64,000 bases of DNA from Breviolum minutum Mf 1.05b.01 (GCA_000507305.1 DF239930.1:26653-90652); one strand, 5' to 3'. Shown: positions 48,592-61,262, numbered from the stretch's first letter. Numbers and translations: made by a program. The notes: generated by a model from the sequence alone, not told the origin.

Positions 48592-49050
48592 TTTTCCATT
48601 TCTGTGAAAAAAAGACGTGTCTTCCATTTGGTCAGCGGTTCCACTTAAAATCTCGCCGAGATCTTCGATTTTTTCGCACATTTTTTCCAAAAATATTCTC
48701 CCAAAGGGTGGTGAAAGATGGTGATGTATCCCATGGTACAAAGTAAAGAAATCACCAACAAAAACAAATCCAAGCATGCTACCCCATCTACATCCTACAT
48801 CCTAGCTGATGGATATTGTTTCGGAACCCATCGGTTGACCCATACAGTAATTATATTTCTTTCAAACAGCCAGCATCCAACAAAAAGATCACCAGTTTAC
48901 CAACTTCAAAAAGGTGACGAATACCCTAGACATCCAAGCCATCCTCCAGTCATACCATGGTGTTTCAAGGTGTGAGTTTTCGGAACCCGATGACAAAGCC
49001 GAGCACTAAAACGGAGATGTAATTTCGGGGGTTCATATACCCACTCACCA

Positions 49051-49163
49051 TCTAGTTGGTGGTTGAACCAACCCCTTTGAAAAAATATGCTCGTCGAAAT
49101 GGGTTCATCTTCCCCAAATTTCGGGGTGAAAATTCCAAAAATATTTGAGTTGCCACCACCTAG
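49051..49163. repeat. M3 MITE
   Basis: tctagttggtggttgaacca ... gagttgccaccacctag. Confidence 0.75.
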
Positions 49164-49289
49164 TCATGTGGCACTGGATGTCTAGGGATAAAAATTCAGT
49201 TCAGTTTGGCACCTTAAAGCCCTTATGAATCCAATGACATATTCTCAGCTGATGACTCTTAGGCTGGACCCCATCACCTCCAACAAAAC

Positions 49290-49352
49290 GCATGGTATTT
49301 GAGTTCCATGCTCCCATTCTCAGTTTCGGTTATGGATGTGAGCCAGGATCCT
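49290..49352. repeat. M5 MITE half, reversed
   Basis: agttccatgctcccattctc ... gtgagccaggatcc. Confidence 0.6.
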
Positions 49353-50248
49353 TATGGAGTAGTAGTAGAAAACCAACCGCCAGTGAAGTGATTCCGTGTA
49401 AAAACCACCAAAAACAGATTCCTTGCATGAAAAGAGTGCATTTCAGAAAACCCCGTTTAGTAAATGGTTCGTAAATGGGTTATAGAACCCCAACAAAACC
49501 CAACAAAAATAATTGAAGAGATTACGCAAATCAATGACAAAAAGCCTAGCAAGAACAACTTTTCGAATCCAGAAAAAAACCGAAGCGCGGTCGGCGAGAT
49601 GGGATCTATCCCTAGAAAAACGGGGGTCAAAGCTATATACATCTTATATACAATGAGTCGCTGCAAGTGAGGGTTGAAGTCACCTTTTTTTTCAAAAACA
49701 CCAAATTTAACAGAAAGACAAGTGACACTTGTTTCTTTGGAAGGAAAAAACATGATTATTTTCATCGGAAACATCACAAAGAAAATTGTTTGAAACCTTG
49801 AGATTGGATTTTGATGTTGTTTTAATTGGTCACTTTGAAAGGCACCCGTATCTAAACCAGTTTTTGTTTAAGGGAACTCTCAATAACAGGACCCCCTTCT
49901 GGTAAGCGGGATCCATACCATTCCCATATCTTTAGGAATTCTTATGGGAGTGGTATGGGAATAGTATGGGTAAAGGGTCCCATGTCCTTGGGGGTCCCTG
50001 AACATCCCACTGATTTGTTGTGTTGGCATGTTCTCATTGAAGCTGAGCAACAAATTATCTGCAGATAATTTTCTCAACCCTCACGTGATTGGACAAGGGC
50101 AAGCAGCAAGAAACAGCCGGCGCGCATTTAAATGCCAAAAGTATCCCATTTGGTAAATTTAATGCAGGTATGAACTGAAAAAATCTTCGACCATTTGAAC
50201 TATCCGTGAATTGCCTTAAGTCGACTTTTTGAATATGAAAAAACAACC
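49353..50248. other. No gene seen
   Basis: AT-rich unassigned DNA with a short palindrome around 49905-49965 (ccataccattcccatatc / gtatgggaatagtatggg). Confidence 0.5.
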
Positions 50249-50359
50249 CCTAAGGATCCAATCACCTTCTCAGATGATGATTGGGGTGTATAATCACCTC
50301 CTTAGAAAGGTATTTAGGTTCCATGCTCCCATTCTCAGAAGGTGATTGGATCCCTAGGG
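50249..50359. repeat. M5 MITE, reversed
   Basis: ccctaaggatccaatcacct and aggtgattggatccctaggg. Confidence 0.8.
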
Positions 50360-50466
50360 AACAAATGAAAGAAGTCTACACCTCAAAGGGCACCAGCAAA
50401 CAGATGCCTTAAACAAAATGTTTGTTTTTTTTTTCTGGCAAATATTTCGCGTCACTTTGGGTATCT

Positions 50467-50597
50467 ACTTGGACGTCCCAGCAATTTCATTAACGGTTTG
50501 TGAAAGGGTCATAACCTACTTATAAATGGGGTATATCGGCATATCGGTGTTATAAACCATTTACTAGTCATTTCTTCACTTGCTGGGACATCCAAGT
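50467..50597. repeat. M6 MITE
   Basis: acttggacgtcccagcaa ... ttgctgggacatccaagt. Confidence 0.75.
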
Positions 50598-50671
50598 CTG
50601 TTAGATTCTGGAGGGGGGCAGTTTCCTCTGGATTGGGAAGTAAAGGTTAAGGGTCTAAACATGTCTGTATA

Positions 50672-50794
50672 TACCCTAAGAATCATGGGATCTCAAGTCA
50701 CAGGTGGGGACTGGAGATCCAATTCCAACCCCTGCGAAAAATATATCTTTAAACCCCTCAAAAATCGCAGGGTTACTACCGTGATTCTTAGGGT
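50672..50794. repeat. M4 MITE, best-preserved copy
   Basis: accctaagaatcatgggatc ... gtgattcttagggt. Confidence 0.85.
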
Positions 50795-50892
50795 AATATT
50801 CCTGTTTGTGACAGTCACAGGGTAGCATCCCATGTCATATTTAGGTGTGCATTTCACTAAAAGTATATAGAAACCGACGATGAATGTGAGAT

Positions 50893-51046
50893 ACGAGGTG
50901 GTCCCCGAAAACCATGTTATAAATCCGGTTATAACTTCTATATAAGATCTATAAGTATAGGGTTATAACACCAGTTACCTAGTTGTTTTCGGCCATTTAT
51001 AGGGCTTGAAACTCCATTTATAACTGCTGGGGGCCCACCCCGTAGA
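50893..51046. repeat. M7 MITE
   Basis: cgaggtggtccccgaaaacc ... tgggggcccaccccg. Confidence 0.7.
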
Positions 51047-51490
51047 AGGAATACTGTATCATATCCATATTATCGGCTTGATCATAGGAACCTCTATTTT
51101 CTTTTCACCAGCTAAACATCACTGAAAATCAACACGTCAATCCCAAAACATCAAACCAAAAGTACTGAAGTATCAATTCACTACGATTGCCTCTCTTTTG
51201 GCATCATCATCCCTCCGCGTCTTTGCAACAAAGACAGGGCGGGATTCGATTCGCAAAAGCACCGGTTCTGCTTAAACCATCGCAAAGGTTCAATAAGAAG
51301 CCGAGTCACAAGTTGCATGTGTTAGTTGTGAGATTGGCGGCCTGTTCAATGTTTTTCTATCTAAGGATTTTGAAACTTGAGGAAAATTCAATTTCCAGTC
51401 GGCCCTGGGGTGCGAAGAAATCGGCAAACAAAAAAAACATTGGATTTTTGTTTACTTTGCAAGGAAGAAAAAAATACATGAAATCATATA

Positions 51491-51600
51491 CATCCCCGAA
51501 AACTAACGTGAATATCCCCTAAAAAAGGGGCCACTTTTTAAAGGAAACTAGTCTTTCAACCAATATTTTTCAGGGGACATTGGTCTGTTTTCGGCGGAGT
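51491..51600. repeat. M10-like MITE
   Basis: acatccccgaaaactaacgt ... tctgttttcggcggagt. Confidence 0.5.
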
Positions 51601-51790
51601 CATTTTTTGGACTTCATGGAATAGACTTGTTTCAAACGGAACATTGCTCTGTCTTTCAAAAAAAAATGTGTTCCCCTATTTTTCCTTGCAAATGTTTTTT
51701 ATTGGAATCCAGTTTTAAGGGTGAATTTCACCAAGTCGACTCTCCTTTATGACACTCTTGATTTGGCGTTCATCCAAAATTTTGGGGTTT

Positions 51791-52033
51791 CTATATATAT
51801 ATATATATCATGTAGTCAAATTGACTTCCAGGGAAAGGCAATTTGTAAAAATCTGCTAGCTTTTCCCCACCTAAACAAGCAGGCCAACTTGATCTCAATT
51901 CACAAGATGGTAGCCGGACATTGAAAATTCTCGGCTTTTTGTGTGACCGGTTTAGTTTTGCAGGCCCAAGCTGCTGGCATAGCGCTGGCAGCGCGACCAG
52001 CACCTGAAGCAAGAGGCAACAAATTGCCAACAT
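51791..52033 (-). CDS. Doubtful 80-aa ORF with signal-peptide-like start
   Basis: Starts MLAICCLLLQVLVALPALCQ, a hydrophobic leader, but the same DNA has a good splice acceptor (TTGCCTCTTGCTTCAG) and a second open frame rich in Ala, so it may be an exon of an unseen gene or nothing. Confidence 0.2.
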   Translation of the reverse strand: MLAICCLLLQVLVALPALCQQLGPAKLNRSHKKPRIFNVRLPSCELRSSWPACLGGEKLADFYKLPFPGSQFDYMIYIYI

Positions 52034-52181
52034 ATAGAGCTAAAATAGCATCCAAAATCAGCTGCTTTTTTGCATGATTTGCGGGATTTGTACTAAATAT
52101 TCTACCACTGAAAGCATCGCGGTTCCAAAAATCCAAAAGGTCACCCCCAGAGGCATCAGCCAGAAATGGGCGGCTTTGAAA

Positions 52182-52290
52182 ACCCAGATGCTCAATGTAT
52201 GGTATATTTATGTATATTTATATGTATACCTACATTTACCATAAAAATTGATCAAATGTAGGTAAGTATGCCATACATTGAGCATCTGGG
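52182..52290. repeat. M1 MITE
   Basis: acccagatgctcaatgtatg ... catacattgagcatctggg. Confidence 0.8.
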
Positions 52291-52440
52291 AAATGAAATA
52301 AGGGAAAAAAATGGTGTTTCACGATTTTCGTGGATTGTTTTTTACTGCTTAAAATGGACTAAGATGTGCTGCTCAAAACCTGGAGACCTGCTCGAAAAAA
52401 CAGCACCTTTTTGTCAACAAAAGTCCATTCGCACCAACCG

Positions 52441-52577
52441 CTACAAGGTGGGCCCCGGAAATCCAATTATAAATGCGGTGAAATAACCATTAGAAGTAAC
52501 GTGTAACCCCCAGTTACCTATTTATAAGGCGCATGTATGGGGGCCATTTAAAACTGGATCCGGGGCTCACCTTGTAG
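52441..52577. repeat. M7 MITE
   Basis: ctacaaggtgggccccgg and ccggggctcaccttgtag. Confidence 0.8.
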
Positions 52578-52754
52578 TCCAATTGTTTAATGAGAAACTC
52601 CCAAAAGCAGTTGTGTTATGTACATCGTGGACTTGAAACAAATGTTTGCGGGAGTTGTTTGTCATTTGTTTGTCATTTGTGACAATGGAAAGTACGCCAT
52701 CATAACGTGGTTTATTATACACATCATATTATTGAATATACATATATATATATA

Positions 52755-52849
52755 TACCCGATATGCTCCATTTTTGGAATATCTACCCACATGTACCATG
52801 AAATCATGGTACATGTAGGTAAATATTCCATACATGGAGCATCTGGGTA
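52755..52849. repeat. M1 MITE
   Basis: acccgatatgctccattttt ... atacatggagcatctgggt. Confidence 0.8.
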
Positions 52850-53440
52850 TGAACAAAGAAAAAAAAGAGGTATGTAATCATTCATACCAGATGATCAATC
52901 CAAATCAATTTGGCGGTTCTGTTTGCTATGCTGCGGGGCACTAGATATCCGTTGATTATTTTATTAACAACCTGAATCATCACGAAGAAAATGAAATAAG
53001 TTTAGAAACAGCGTGTATAATACAAATAACGTCGATGTTTAAGGTTATAATTACGAGTGATATGTGTTGCAACGTCATGTATGTTTTTTAATGCTCTTGA
53101 ACAATTATATTAACACTATTAATATTGCACACAACAATCATCTGCTGAAATTACATACGGTTTCATGCACTTAAGCAAATTAAATTAAAGAAGCTTACAG
53201 TCCTCAAAAAACAACATAGCAAACAAATTCCACGGGTAAACGATAACATTGGTAAATGATCCCACTTCTCATCCATGGTATTGTTGACTCGGCCGTGCTT
53301 CCAAAAAAAATGGATGTTCTCCTCAACATCGGGATGGGAATTTTTGGTCCGCACCTTTTAAGACGTGGGAGATCTTCTTAGGCAATGATGCAAGCGCCCA
53401 GACCAATACCTTGAAAACTCACAGAGGTCGAGTTTTAAAC
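52850..53440. other. No gene seen
   Basis: AT-rich, few repeats; nothing recognised on either strand. Confidence 0.5.
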
Positions 53441-53658
53441 CCTAAGAATCCAGGCACGTCGTAAGGAAGGATGTCCCAGGACGGAAGTGATCGGATCAAT
53501 GGTGATCGGATCAATGGGTTAGTTAATAATACCGCAAGGAATACACCATTTTATACGTAGGTTATAGACATTTACTAACCATCTATATACTGATTACACC
53601 GAACGAATCCTACGACCTGGGACCAATCCTAGGGATTTCGGTCTGAATTCTTAGGGTT
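53441..53658. repeat. CCCTAAGAATCC-ended MITE interrupted by M6
   Basis: Outer ends ccctaagaatccaggcac / ctgaattcttaggg; an M6-like element lies at 53466-53626. Confidence 0.55.
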
Positions 53659-53728
53659 TTTCGTGACCGACTTTTTCAGCACGGGAGAATGTTATGAAAC
53701 TCGGGTCCATGATGTGACTGTAACTAGA

Positions 53729-53852
53729 ACCCTGGGATTCCAAACACCATTAAAACAATGGGTGGATTTATATTACCTCCATTGCTCACCTAAGGGTTTT
53801 AATCATCGAAACTGGATCAACCATTAATTTTAATGGTGGTGGAAGCCAGGGT
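53729..53852. repeat. M19 MITE
   Basis: accctgggattccaaacacc ... tggtggtggaagccagggt. Confidence 0.85.
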
Positions 53853-54429
53853 AGAAGATTCCGACTCTATTACGACATGTTGCTACAGTTTGGTGTGACG
53901 GAACATCAAACGGAACGACAAGAAATGCTGTTTTGAGACGACTGATATTTCGTTTTGAAAAGAAGTTAACTGACTGTATGATTCAGGCATGGTCCTGGAT
54001 GCTTCTGCACGCTTGCATGCTCACATAGCTACCTTTGGACCCCAAAACCATGAAAAATGATGGTTTTAAGCCCTTTAAATATGGGTTATAACCACTAAAA
54101 TGAAGCTTTTAGGTTCCAATGGTAAGATGTAACAAACAGGAAGCCATCAATGTAGCTCCTAGACCCCACAGAATTTGTGATGCTAGCACCGAATCGCTCG
54201 CTTCCAAGCACCCACGAGTAGCATGGTAAGTAGCTTGGTATGTTTACCTACTAATTTACCATACAAAATCAACTGTAGATACACTTCGATTTTCCATTGA
54301 CAATAGAACATGAATGAAAATCCCAATTTCCAATCCAGTATAGGATTCATGGGAGTGGAATATCTACCAAAAAAACTGATTTGTATATGGTAAAGAATGA
54401 TACATGTATGTAAATATACTGTTCGTCCC

Positions 54430-54558
54430 ACTTGGATGTCCCAGGAGGTCAGTAAATGGTTCGTAAAATGGGTTATTTCACCTACTTATAAATGGGGTAT
54501 TCCTTGGAGTTATAACCCATTTACAAACCAAAGATCCTAACTTCCTGGCACATCCAAG
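54430..54558. repeat. M6 MITE
   Basis: cacttggatgtcccaggagg ... acttcctggcacatccaag. Confidence 0.75.
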
Positions 54559-54588
54559 CATGGATCCGTCATGTCAATGGAGTTTCCT

Positions 54589-54713
54589 GGTTCCCTTAAT
54601 AGGTGGTAGGTGATATATAATCACCCGATTGACAGTATAATATACCACTTGTATACCACTTATATATTGCCTATTGGGTGATTATATATCACCTACCACC
54701 TATGAGGGGAACC
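54589..54713. repeat. M8 MITE
   Basis: ggttcccttaataggtggta ... taccacctatgaggggaacc. Confidence 0.8.
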
Positions 54714-54887
54714 AGAAACAACTGTTGATCATGGGAATGTTTCGAACGTATCATTCTGCTTTCGCCTCTCCTCTGAGTTCCCCCCACATCCAGCAGTTGG
54801 GTTTGCAGTACCACGTTCCTCACGTTCCTCACCCTGTCCGGATGGATAGTTTGGGATGTGAAAAGTTGATGGTAAATGTAGGGAAAT

Positions 54888-54980
54888 ACCTAGATCTTCC
54901 AAATATGTAAGATTTCTACCTTTTGGTAGGCTCTTGTTGGTCAAAAGGCACAAACTTTACACACTTGGAAGATTTAGGTA
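54888..54980. repeat. M12 MITE
   Basis: acctagatcttccaaatatg ... acttggaagatttaggt. Confidence 0.75.
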
Positions 54981-55885
54981 TACTAATGTATACTATACAT
55001 TGAGTGTTTGTGAATGTCATGTGATATTTGCACTAGCTTCCCACCTTGAATACCTATAGCTTCCAACAAAAAAAACACCCGAAAAAACAAACGGCTGGAA
55101 CCCCTTCAAAATGGGGGGAGTTTGGGTCGATGTTTTTTTCCATTTTCCAAAAGCGGCCTTTTTTGGCTTCCAGATGTTGGTTTTTCTGGGGTCTACATGA
55201 CGTTGCCCCCCCAAAACCTCTGTGCAGAGCAGCTATCCTCTTTTCGCACGTTTTTTTTTCGGCCAAAAACGGCCATTTTTGACGGATTTTTTGTTCTCAA
55301 TGGAAGCTGCGGCCATCGAATGCCATTGATTTTTGTTGGCTCCTTTTTGAGGATGTCTGTCTCCATCAATGTCGATTCCATGGGATCTATTACCTCTTCA
55401 AGAATTACAACCCCGAAAAAAGTAACATAAAAAAACAAAAAATTGATGAGTTGTAGATGTATTTCCTCTTTCAATGGGACAATTTCAGGTGTTATGTTCA
55501 TTTCGCTAGATTTGTTCTATTCGGAGGTCTTGGGATTGAAAAACTGACGAAAATATGTTCTACCTTCAACTTTGGCGATCTTTTAAAGATATTTCACTCA
55601 AAACGTCAATCCTAAACTTCATCATCTCATGAACCAATTTGATGACTCTCAACCTTCACTAGAAACACCACTGTATCCTAAGTGTTCCCACAAATCACCT
55701 CAATTTTTGCTGGTTTCTGTCAACAAAAACTCATCTCTTATGTATTTCGAAATCAACCTAACTGAGTCAACTCTCTGCTCAGAGTGCGGTGGTGGCTTGG
55801 TGAATTTGCCAAGCACCATGGGCCTGGGCCAAGATGCACCATGCAATGCGTTGGAAGAAATTTCCAGGAAAAAAGAAACCAGCTA
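54981..55885. other. No gene seen
   Basis: Unassigned; small open frames on both strands around 55040-55430 overlap each other and lack coding character. Confidence 0.5.
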
Positions 55886-56005
55886 ATGGTTAATTGTTGG
55901 TTTGGGTTGGTGGTTTGGGATTCTAAGGGTGCCCTTAAGTAACAATCCCTTTCATACGGGAATCCTAGGAATCCAAACCACCGACCCAAACCAACAATTA
56001 ACCAT
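55886..56005. repeat. M22 MITE, long arms
   Basis: atggttaattgttggtttgg and ccaaaccaacaattaaccat; about 33-bp arms, one mismatch. Confidence 0.85.
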
Positions 56006-56301
56006 GAGCTGAAGAAAGTTGTTTGAAAAAAGATATCCCTTGTTTTGGTGTCAGCCTTTTTTTGGGTGAAAAGAGGCATCAAAGTCTACCCGCAAAAGGA
56101 AGATCCATGATATCTCAGTCTATATTTATATATATATATTATATATATACTCTCCTTCTCAAAAAGGTGTATGTAGCAAATATTTCCAGGGGCTTCGTCC
56201 ATATTTGATTGTTGATGATAATTTGTTCCCAGATCTTTATTTTAAGTTTGTGTTGCGTTTGTTGAAACTACAGTAGATATGGGGGCGAGCCTCAATCGGT
56301 T

Positions 56302-56422
56302 ACCCTGAGATTCCAACCACCATTAAAACAATGGGTGTTAGTATAGCCACCATTGCTTGTCTAAAGGTTTTCATCATCGAAACTGGGTCAACCATTATTT
56401 TAATGGTGGTGGAAGCCCAGGC
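56302..56422. repeat. M19 MITE
   Basis: accctgagattccaaccacc ... ggtggtggaagcccagg. Confidence 0.85.
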
Positions 56423-56658
56423 CTCAAAGATGGAGGGGTTTTTCATCACCGTCAGGCCCCCATTTCGGCAGCTTCAAAAAACTTCATTATTTACCGGTCG
56501 ACTCTCAGTGGGAGCTGGTCGAAACGAATACCTATAAAACTGGCTAGTTTTGTGGGGAGTTTAGGGGGTAAATCTACCATTTGGGTAGTTTTTTGGAGGT
56601 TTTCATGGAGGTCGAATATGCCAGTCTCATTGATCATCTGGGATAGTGATATAGAATT

Positions 56659-56773
56659 CCCTTATCTTCCAGTTCCCGTGGTTCACCAGGTGTCGAGTCT
56701 AGTTGCCTGATATATCGGCTTGCCTGGGAGCCAAAAAGTGTCCAAATATATAGGGAACTGGAAGATCAGGGAT
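56659..56773. repeat. M21 MITE
   Basis: ccttatcttccagttccc ... gggaactggaagatcaggg; sister 63854-63952. Confidence 0.75.
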
Positions 56774-57164
56774 TGATAGTAACCCATCTATAGTTGATTG
56801 AATAAGAATACAGGCTTATCATTCTTGCTGAGTAGCAACTGCAGCAGTAAATTGCAGCGGCCCAAAGATAATTTCAGCCAAAAATTCCCTGAATAAAAAA
56901 CTACTTGCCTTTTAGCAAGCAAAAAGGCTATGATTTGATCGAAGCAAAGTTTGAGACACCAAATTCAACTACCCCAAATGTCCAAAACTATCGAGTTTAC
57001 ACACACTCCGCAAAACCCACAAACGGTTGGGTTCCTGCATTTGAAGTGAGGGAAAAGGGTCACATTCGTCAAATTGAATATCAGAAGCTAAAGAATTGAG
57101 CCACCCAAATTTCTCAACTGAGATTTGCTTGTTTGGTGGTTGGAAAAAACAAAACATATTCCGG

Positions 57165-57300
57165 AAAGGTGGGCCCCGACGAGTTGTTAATGGAGTTGTG
57201 GGGCCCCTATAAATAGCCGAAAATAAATGAGTAACTGGGGTAAAATCTCCCTACTCATCGAAGTTATATTTCACCCCATTTATAACTGGTAGGGGCCGAG
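57165..57300. repeat. M7 MITE
   Basis: aaaggtgggccccgacga ... taactggtaggggccgag. Confidence 0.65.
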
Positions 57301-57454
57301 TTTTTGGACCAAATGGTCCAAATGGTGGCTTGAAAAATTTCAGAAAGTCAAACAAAAATCACCAACTCGACAAAAGAAAGTCAAACACATTTCAAGGGTC
57401 AAACGTCAAAATCTTGTTCCAAAAGACTGTGATGTGAAATCATCCAACCTCCAT

Positions 57455-57543
57455 ACCCATAGCATCCATGTATATCTACCTACATTTACCATAAATTTCA
57501 ACCGTTCATGTAGGTAGATATACCATACATGGTATGGTATGGT
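57455..57543. repeat. M1 MITE
   Basis: acccatagcatccatgtata ... taccatacatggtatggt. Confidence 0.75.
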
Positions 57544-57677
57544 AATACAAGATCTCTGCATTTCAGCCCTCCCAGTTTCGGGGTCAAACAATACGCACCT
57601 TGCAGCCATAGACGATGCTCCACATTTCTGGGGCCTAACGAAGCTAAGGTAAAAGCGATTGCGTGACGTAAAACCTG

Positions 57678-57840
57678 ACCCTGGGATTCCAAACACCATT
57701 GATGGTTTGGTTTGGGGGATGTTTTGTGGATCGTATTTTTTGGTGGACCTTCAGTGACGAAACCGCCAAAAACTTGGGAAGTGGGGAATATATACAATGG
57801 GATTCCAACCACCATTAAAACCAATGGGTGGATTTATAGG
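57678..57840. repeat. M19 MITE remnants
   Basis: Two left halves, accctgggattccaaacacc and tgggattccaaccaccatta, without right ends. Confidence 0.6.
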
Positions 57841-57927
57841 ACACAAATGGGCATTTTCAAGGTTTGAGTTGTTTCACTTGAATTTTGGTGTGTGTATTTG
57901 AATTGTTGGATACTTTCCTGGATCACC

Positions 57928-58033
57928 ACTAGGGTGTCCATGGTCCTATATAAGTAGGTTATAAATCCCTTAAGTAGGTTATAAACCAACTTACTAACTA
58001 ACTAGTTACGATCACTTCCATGGACATCCAAGC
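57928..58033. repeat. M6 MITE, variant ends
   Basis: actagggtgtccatggtcct ... cttccatggacatccaag. Confidence 0.65.
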
Positions 58034-58399
58034 AAAACTATCTTGTAAATGGGTGAGTCCAATTGCTTAACAGCCTCCGGAGAAAAAAAAACGAAAAATT
58101 CTAGACCTCACTTAGGAAAACTTGGCAAGTATACCATGCCCAAAACCAACAGCCACTTTGCCCCGTAAAACAGATCATGATTTTATGAGGTAATGAATAC
58201 TAGGGGTTGACAGTAAAAGTATTATACCTTCAGCTTAAATGCTAACCAAGTATTTAACGTTATCCCATGAAACTTGATGCTTTGGAGACTACTTTCCTTT
58301 GATGTCCCGGCCTATTTTCAGATGCGAACTGCTAGTTTTAGGGAAGGTATCATGATAGCATGCCATCATGAAGACTCACTCCATTCCCAAACTACCCCC

Positions 58400-58500
58400 C
58401 GGTCAGGGTAAACTAAGATAGCAATGGAAAATCCATCATTTGGAGATGTATATATCTTTCAAAAAAAAGGTGGATTTCCATTGCCGTGTTACTTTACCCT
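58400..58500. repeat. M11 MITE
   Basis: ggtcagggtaaactaagata ... ccgtgttactttaccct. Confidence 0.65.
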
Positions 58501-58504
58501 TGAA

Positions 58505-58611
58505 ATCCAATCAAATCTGAGGATGGGAGCATGGAACCCAAATACTACGCTCAGGAGGTGATTGTAGACCCCTTCATCATCCTCTGACGTTCGGTGATTG
58601 GATCCCTAGGG
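58505..58611. repeat. M5 MITE
   Basis: atccaatcaaatctgaggat ... cggtgattggatccctaggg. Confidence 0.65.
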
Positions 58612-58795
58612 TTACTGGAGGATTTATATTTTGGCATTTCTTGTTAAATCCCATTTTCCCACCGGTTTTTCTCGCCTTGGGCAGGTTAGGTAAAATCAAA
58701 CCATCTTGCAGCACACCCGCTGCATGCACCACTGTATCAATGCCTCGGGAAAACACATCATTCACTCAAATCCAACATTCACCAAGAATTTCAGG

Positions 58796-58900
58796 TACAC
58801 CCCTGATGGTTAACATGGAACATAATCATGGAGGTTTGGAAGATCATTTTCCTTTCTAAATGGGTGATTTGTAGGTTCCATGTTAATCTTCCAGAGTGTA
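58796..58900. repeat. M9 MITE
   Basis: tacacccctgatggttaaca ... gttaatcttccagagtgta. Confidence 0.8.
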
Positions 58901-59071
58901 CCTAACATGGAGGTACTTACTGAAGCTCATAGCCGGCAAATTTTTGGGGATGGGGATTCCCTTACAGAAGCCGTATCCATACAGCTGTGTATATATAGGT
59001 GAGGATTCCTCCATTTTAGGTACCGAACGAAATGTGTTTGTGAAACGTGACCCAGGGGGAAGTCAAGCCAA

Positions 59072-59174
59072 CTACTTGGATGTCCTGGGACGGAAGTTTG
59101 GATCAATGCTTACGATCAATGGGTTATTTCACCTACTTATAACGTCCCGTTTGTTAACTTCCTGGGACGTCTGC
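59072..59174. repeat. M6 MITE
   Basis: acttggatgtcctgggacgg ... acttcctgggacgtctgc. Confidence 0.7.
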
Positions 59175-59453
59175 AACTCCCATGTATCTTGTTTATCATA
59201 ATCAACATACTTTCACCAGAGCGTCTTGTTAAGATAGTAAGAACCCCATTTTCGGATTCCCAAACCTGCCCAAAAACAGAGTCGACTTAGTAAAATTCCC
59301 TATCTTTTTCTAAATGGTCAACTTGGACTTCTAGGGAATTTGGTACTCCCTTGGGTTTGAAGCTTGGGGCTTTCAAAGCAGAGATTTCTTTCGGTCATGA
59401 CGTGGACCCATCACGTTGGGCGGTCATTTAAAGATAATGTAGGAGTATGAAAG

Positions 59454-59559
59454 TACCCTCTGGTAAACTAACATAGCAATGGAATATCCCCATGTTCAAT
59501 AGGAAATACATCTTCAAATGGTCCATTTTCCATTGCTATGTTAGTTTACCGGAGGGTAA
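59454..59559. repeat. M11 MITE
   Basis: taccctctggtaaactaaca and tgttagtttaccggagggta. Confidence 0.85.
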
Positions 59560-59599
59560 TTTTGCTTTGACAAAAAATTGGAAAACTAAAACTACAGTA

Positions 59600-59691
59600 A
59601 TGTCCAGGGAACTAACATATCCCCTACCAAAGCACTTTTGAAGATGAGATTTCTTTTCTGCAGGTGTGATATGTTAGTTTCCAGGAGGGTA
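59600..59691. repeat. M10 MITE
   Basis: tgtccagggaactaacatat ... atatgttagtttccaggagg. Confidence 0.65.
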
Positions 59692-59931
59692 CCCTCTAGT
59701 AAACCACCCATTGGGTGGAAAATCCCCACATTAGATAGGAAACATGTCATCATCCATTGCCTTTGTTCAACTGCCAGAGAGGTACTTTATACCTGGAACC
59801 TGTTTGTCCTCTATTCTTGGTGTTTGAAGCCTGCAACAAGAAGGCCCTTTACCTCACAACAGCCGGGTCATCAAAGGGTTCCAGGTTTTTTTTCTACGTC
59901 TCATCTATCAGGGTGATAGAAACACATCAAG

Positions 59932-60045
59932 ACCCATAGCATCCATGCATGGTGTATTTACCTACATTTACCGTATAAAATGTATACATCAACCAAATGT
60001 AGATATATATATATAATGGTATATACCATACATGGATGTTATGGG
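59932..60045. repeat. M1 MITE
   Basis: acccatagcatccatgcatg ... ccatacatggatgttatggg. Confidence 0.8.
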
Positions 60046-60478
60046 AGAGGCTTCAACCAGCCCTTTGGAGGCTTCCACAACTCTACAAATCTCCTCTTCG
60101 ACTCAACAATGTTCCACCGAAAAAAGGAGGCGTTTCCAATTTTTTTCAGTGAAAGTAAAACAGGTACCGGTACCTTAATATCATACCTGGAACTTTTACA
60201 CAGAAACCAAAAAATAATGCTTGTGGGATCGTAGCTGGGGATACAAACCAGATGATTCGTGGAAGTACTAAGGACAAGTTAATAGGATCATCACATAATT
60301 TTCCTGAACCCCACTACCCCTCAGTAGGATGATCATCCAGGAAGTTGTTCCTATATACCCATTCTTCCCCTCCATTTTTCCCGTTTCTTTCTCAGTCAAA
60401 GTCACCCATGCGACGTTGCGGCAAGGCCAACTTCGTTTCGGTCTCAGCGTTGCGCAAAGGTCAACCAACTCAACATAT

Positions 60479-60588
60479 CCCATAGGATGCACGTATGGTC
60501 CGTATGGTATATTTACCCACATTTACCATATTTCACCATTAAAAACAACCAAATGTAGGTAAATATACCATACATGGATCCTATGGGT
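60479..60588. repeat. M1 MITE
   Basis: cccataggatgcacgtatgg ... catacatggatcctatgggt. Confidence 0.8.
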
Positions 60589-60643
60589 ATGAATTCAAAA
60601 TTATTCCCAAACAGTTGGAGTTTGACAATGAACCTTATTTCAT

Positions 60644-60752
60644 TACACCCTGGAAGATTAACGGCTGGTTCACCTACAAATCACCCATTTTGAAAGGAAC
60701 ATGATCTTCCAAACCTCCGTGATTATGTTCCATGTTAATCTTCAGGGGTGTA
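60644..60752. repeat. M9 MITE, reversed
   Basis: tacaccctggaagattaacg ... tgttaatcttcaggggtgta. Confidence 0.8.
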
Positions 60753-60996
60753 TATTTTTTGATTTCTTTTGTATATCCATTCCGGAGGTTCCCCAGATTG
60801 CTGCTAACCATCTGTCTAGTAGCTGCTTGCCATTTGCCTTGAATTTCGAGATGTTCATCTTCAAACCGAAGATGACAATGCAAAAATCCCATGAATTCAG
60901 TAGATGCATTACCTAAGTTTGGTGGTTTCAACCCACCAACAAATTAATCAACATGGTTATCAGAACCACACAATAATAGACCTTGAACATGAAAAA

Positions 60997-61108
60997 TACC
61001 CTCCCTGAAACTAACAGTTCGCCCCTGAAAAAATTCATGATTAGCAGACTAGTTTCCTTTTGGGATGGCCTATTTTCCGGGGCAATTTGTTAGTTTCAGG
61101 GAGGGTAA
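60997..61108. repeat. M10 MITE
   Basis: taccctccctgaaactaaca and tgttagtttcagggagggta; full 20-bp arms. Confidence 0.85.
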
Positions 61109-61131
61109 TCTTTAAAACCCACCATCTATAT

Positions 61132-61233
61132 GGGTGTTTCCGAAAATAGTGGTACCCTAAAATGGATGGTGAATATAATGGAAAACCCTATTAAAATGGA
61201 TGATTTGGGGATACCATTATTTAAAAAAACCCA
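61132..61233. repeat. M2 MITE, free-standing
   Basis: gggtgtttccgaaaatagtg ... gataccattatttaaaaaaa; right arm decayed. Confidence 0.65.
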
Positions 61234-61262
61234 CCATCTAGCTTTTGCATTTTTTGTACATC

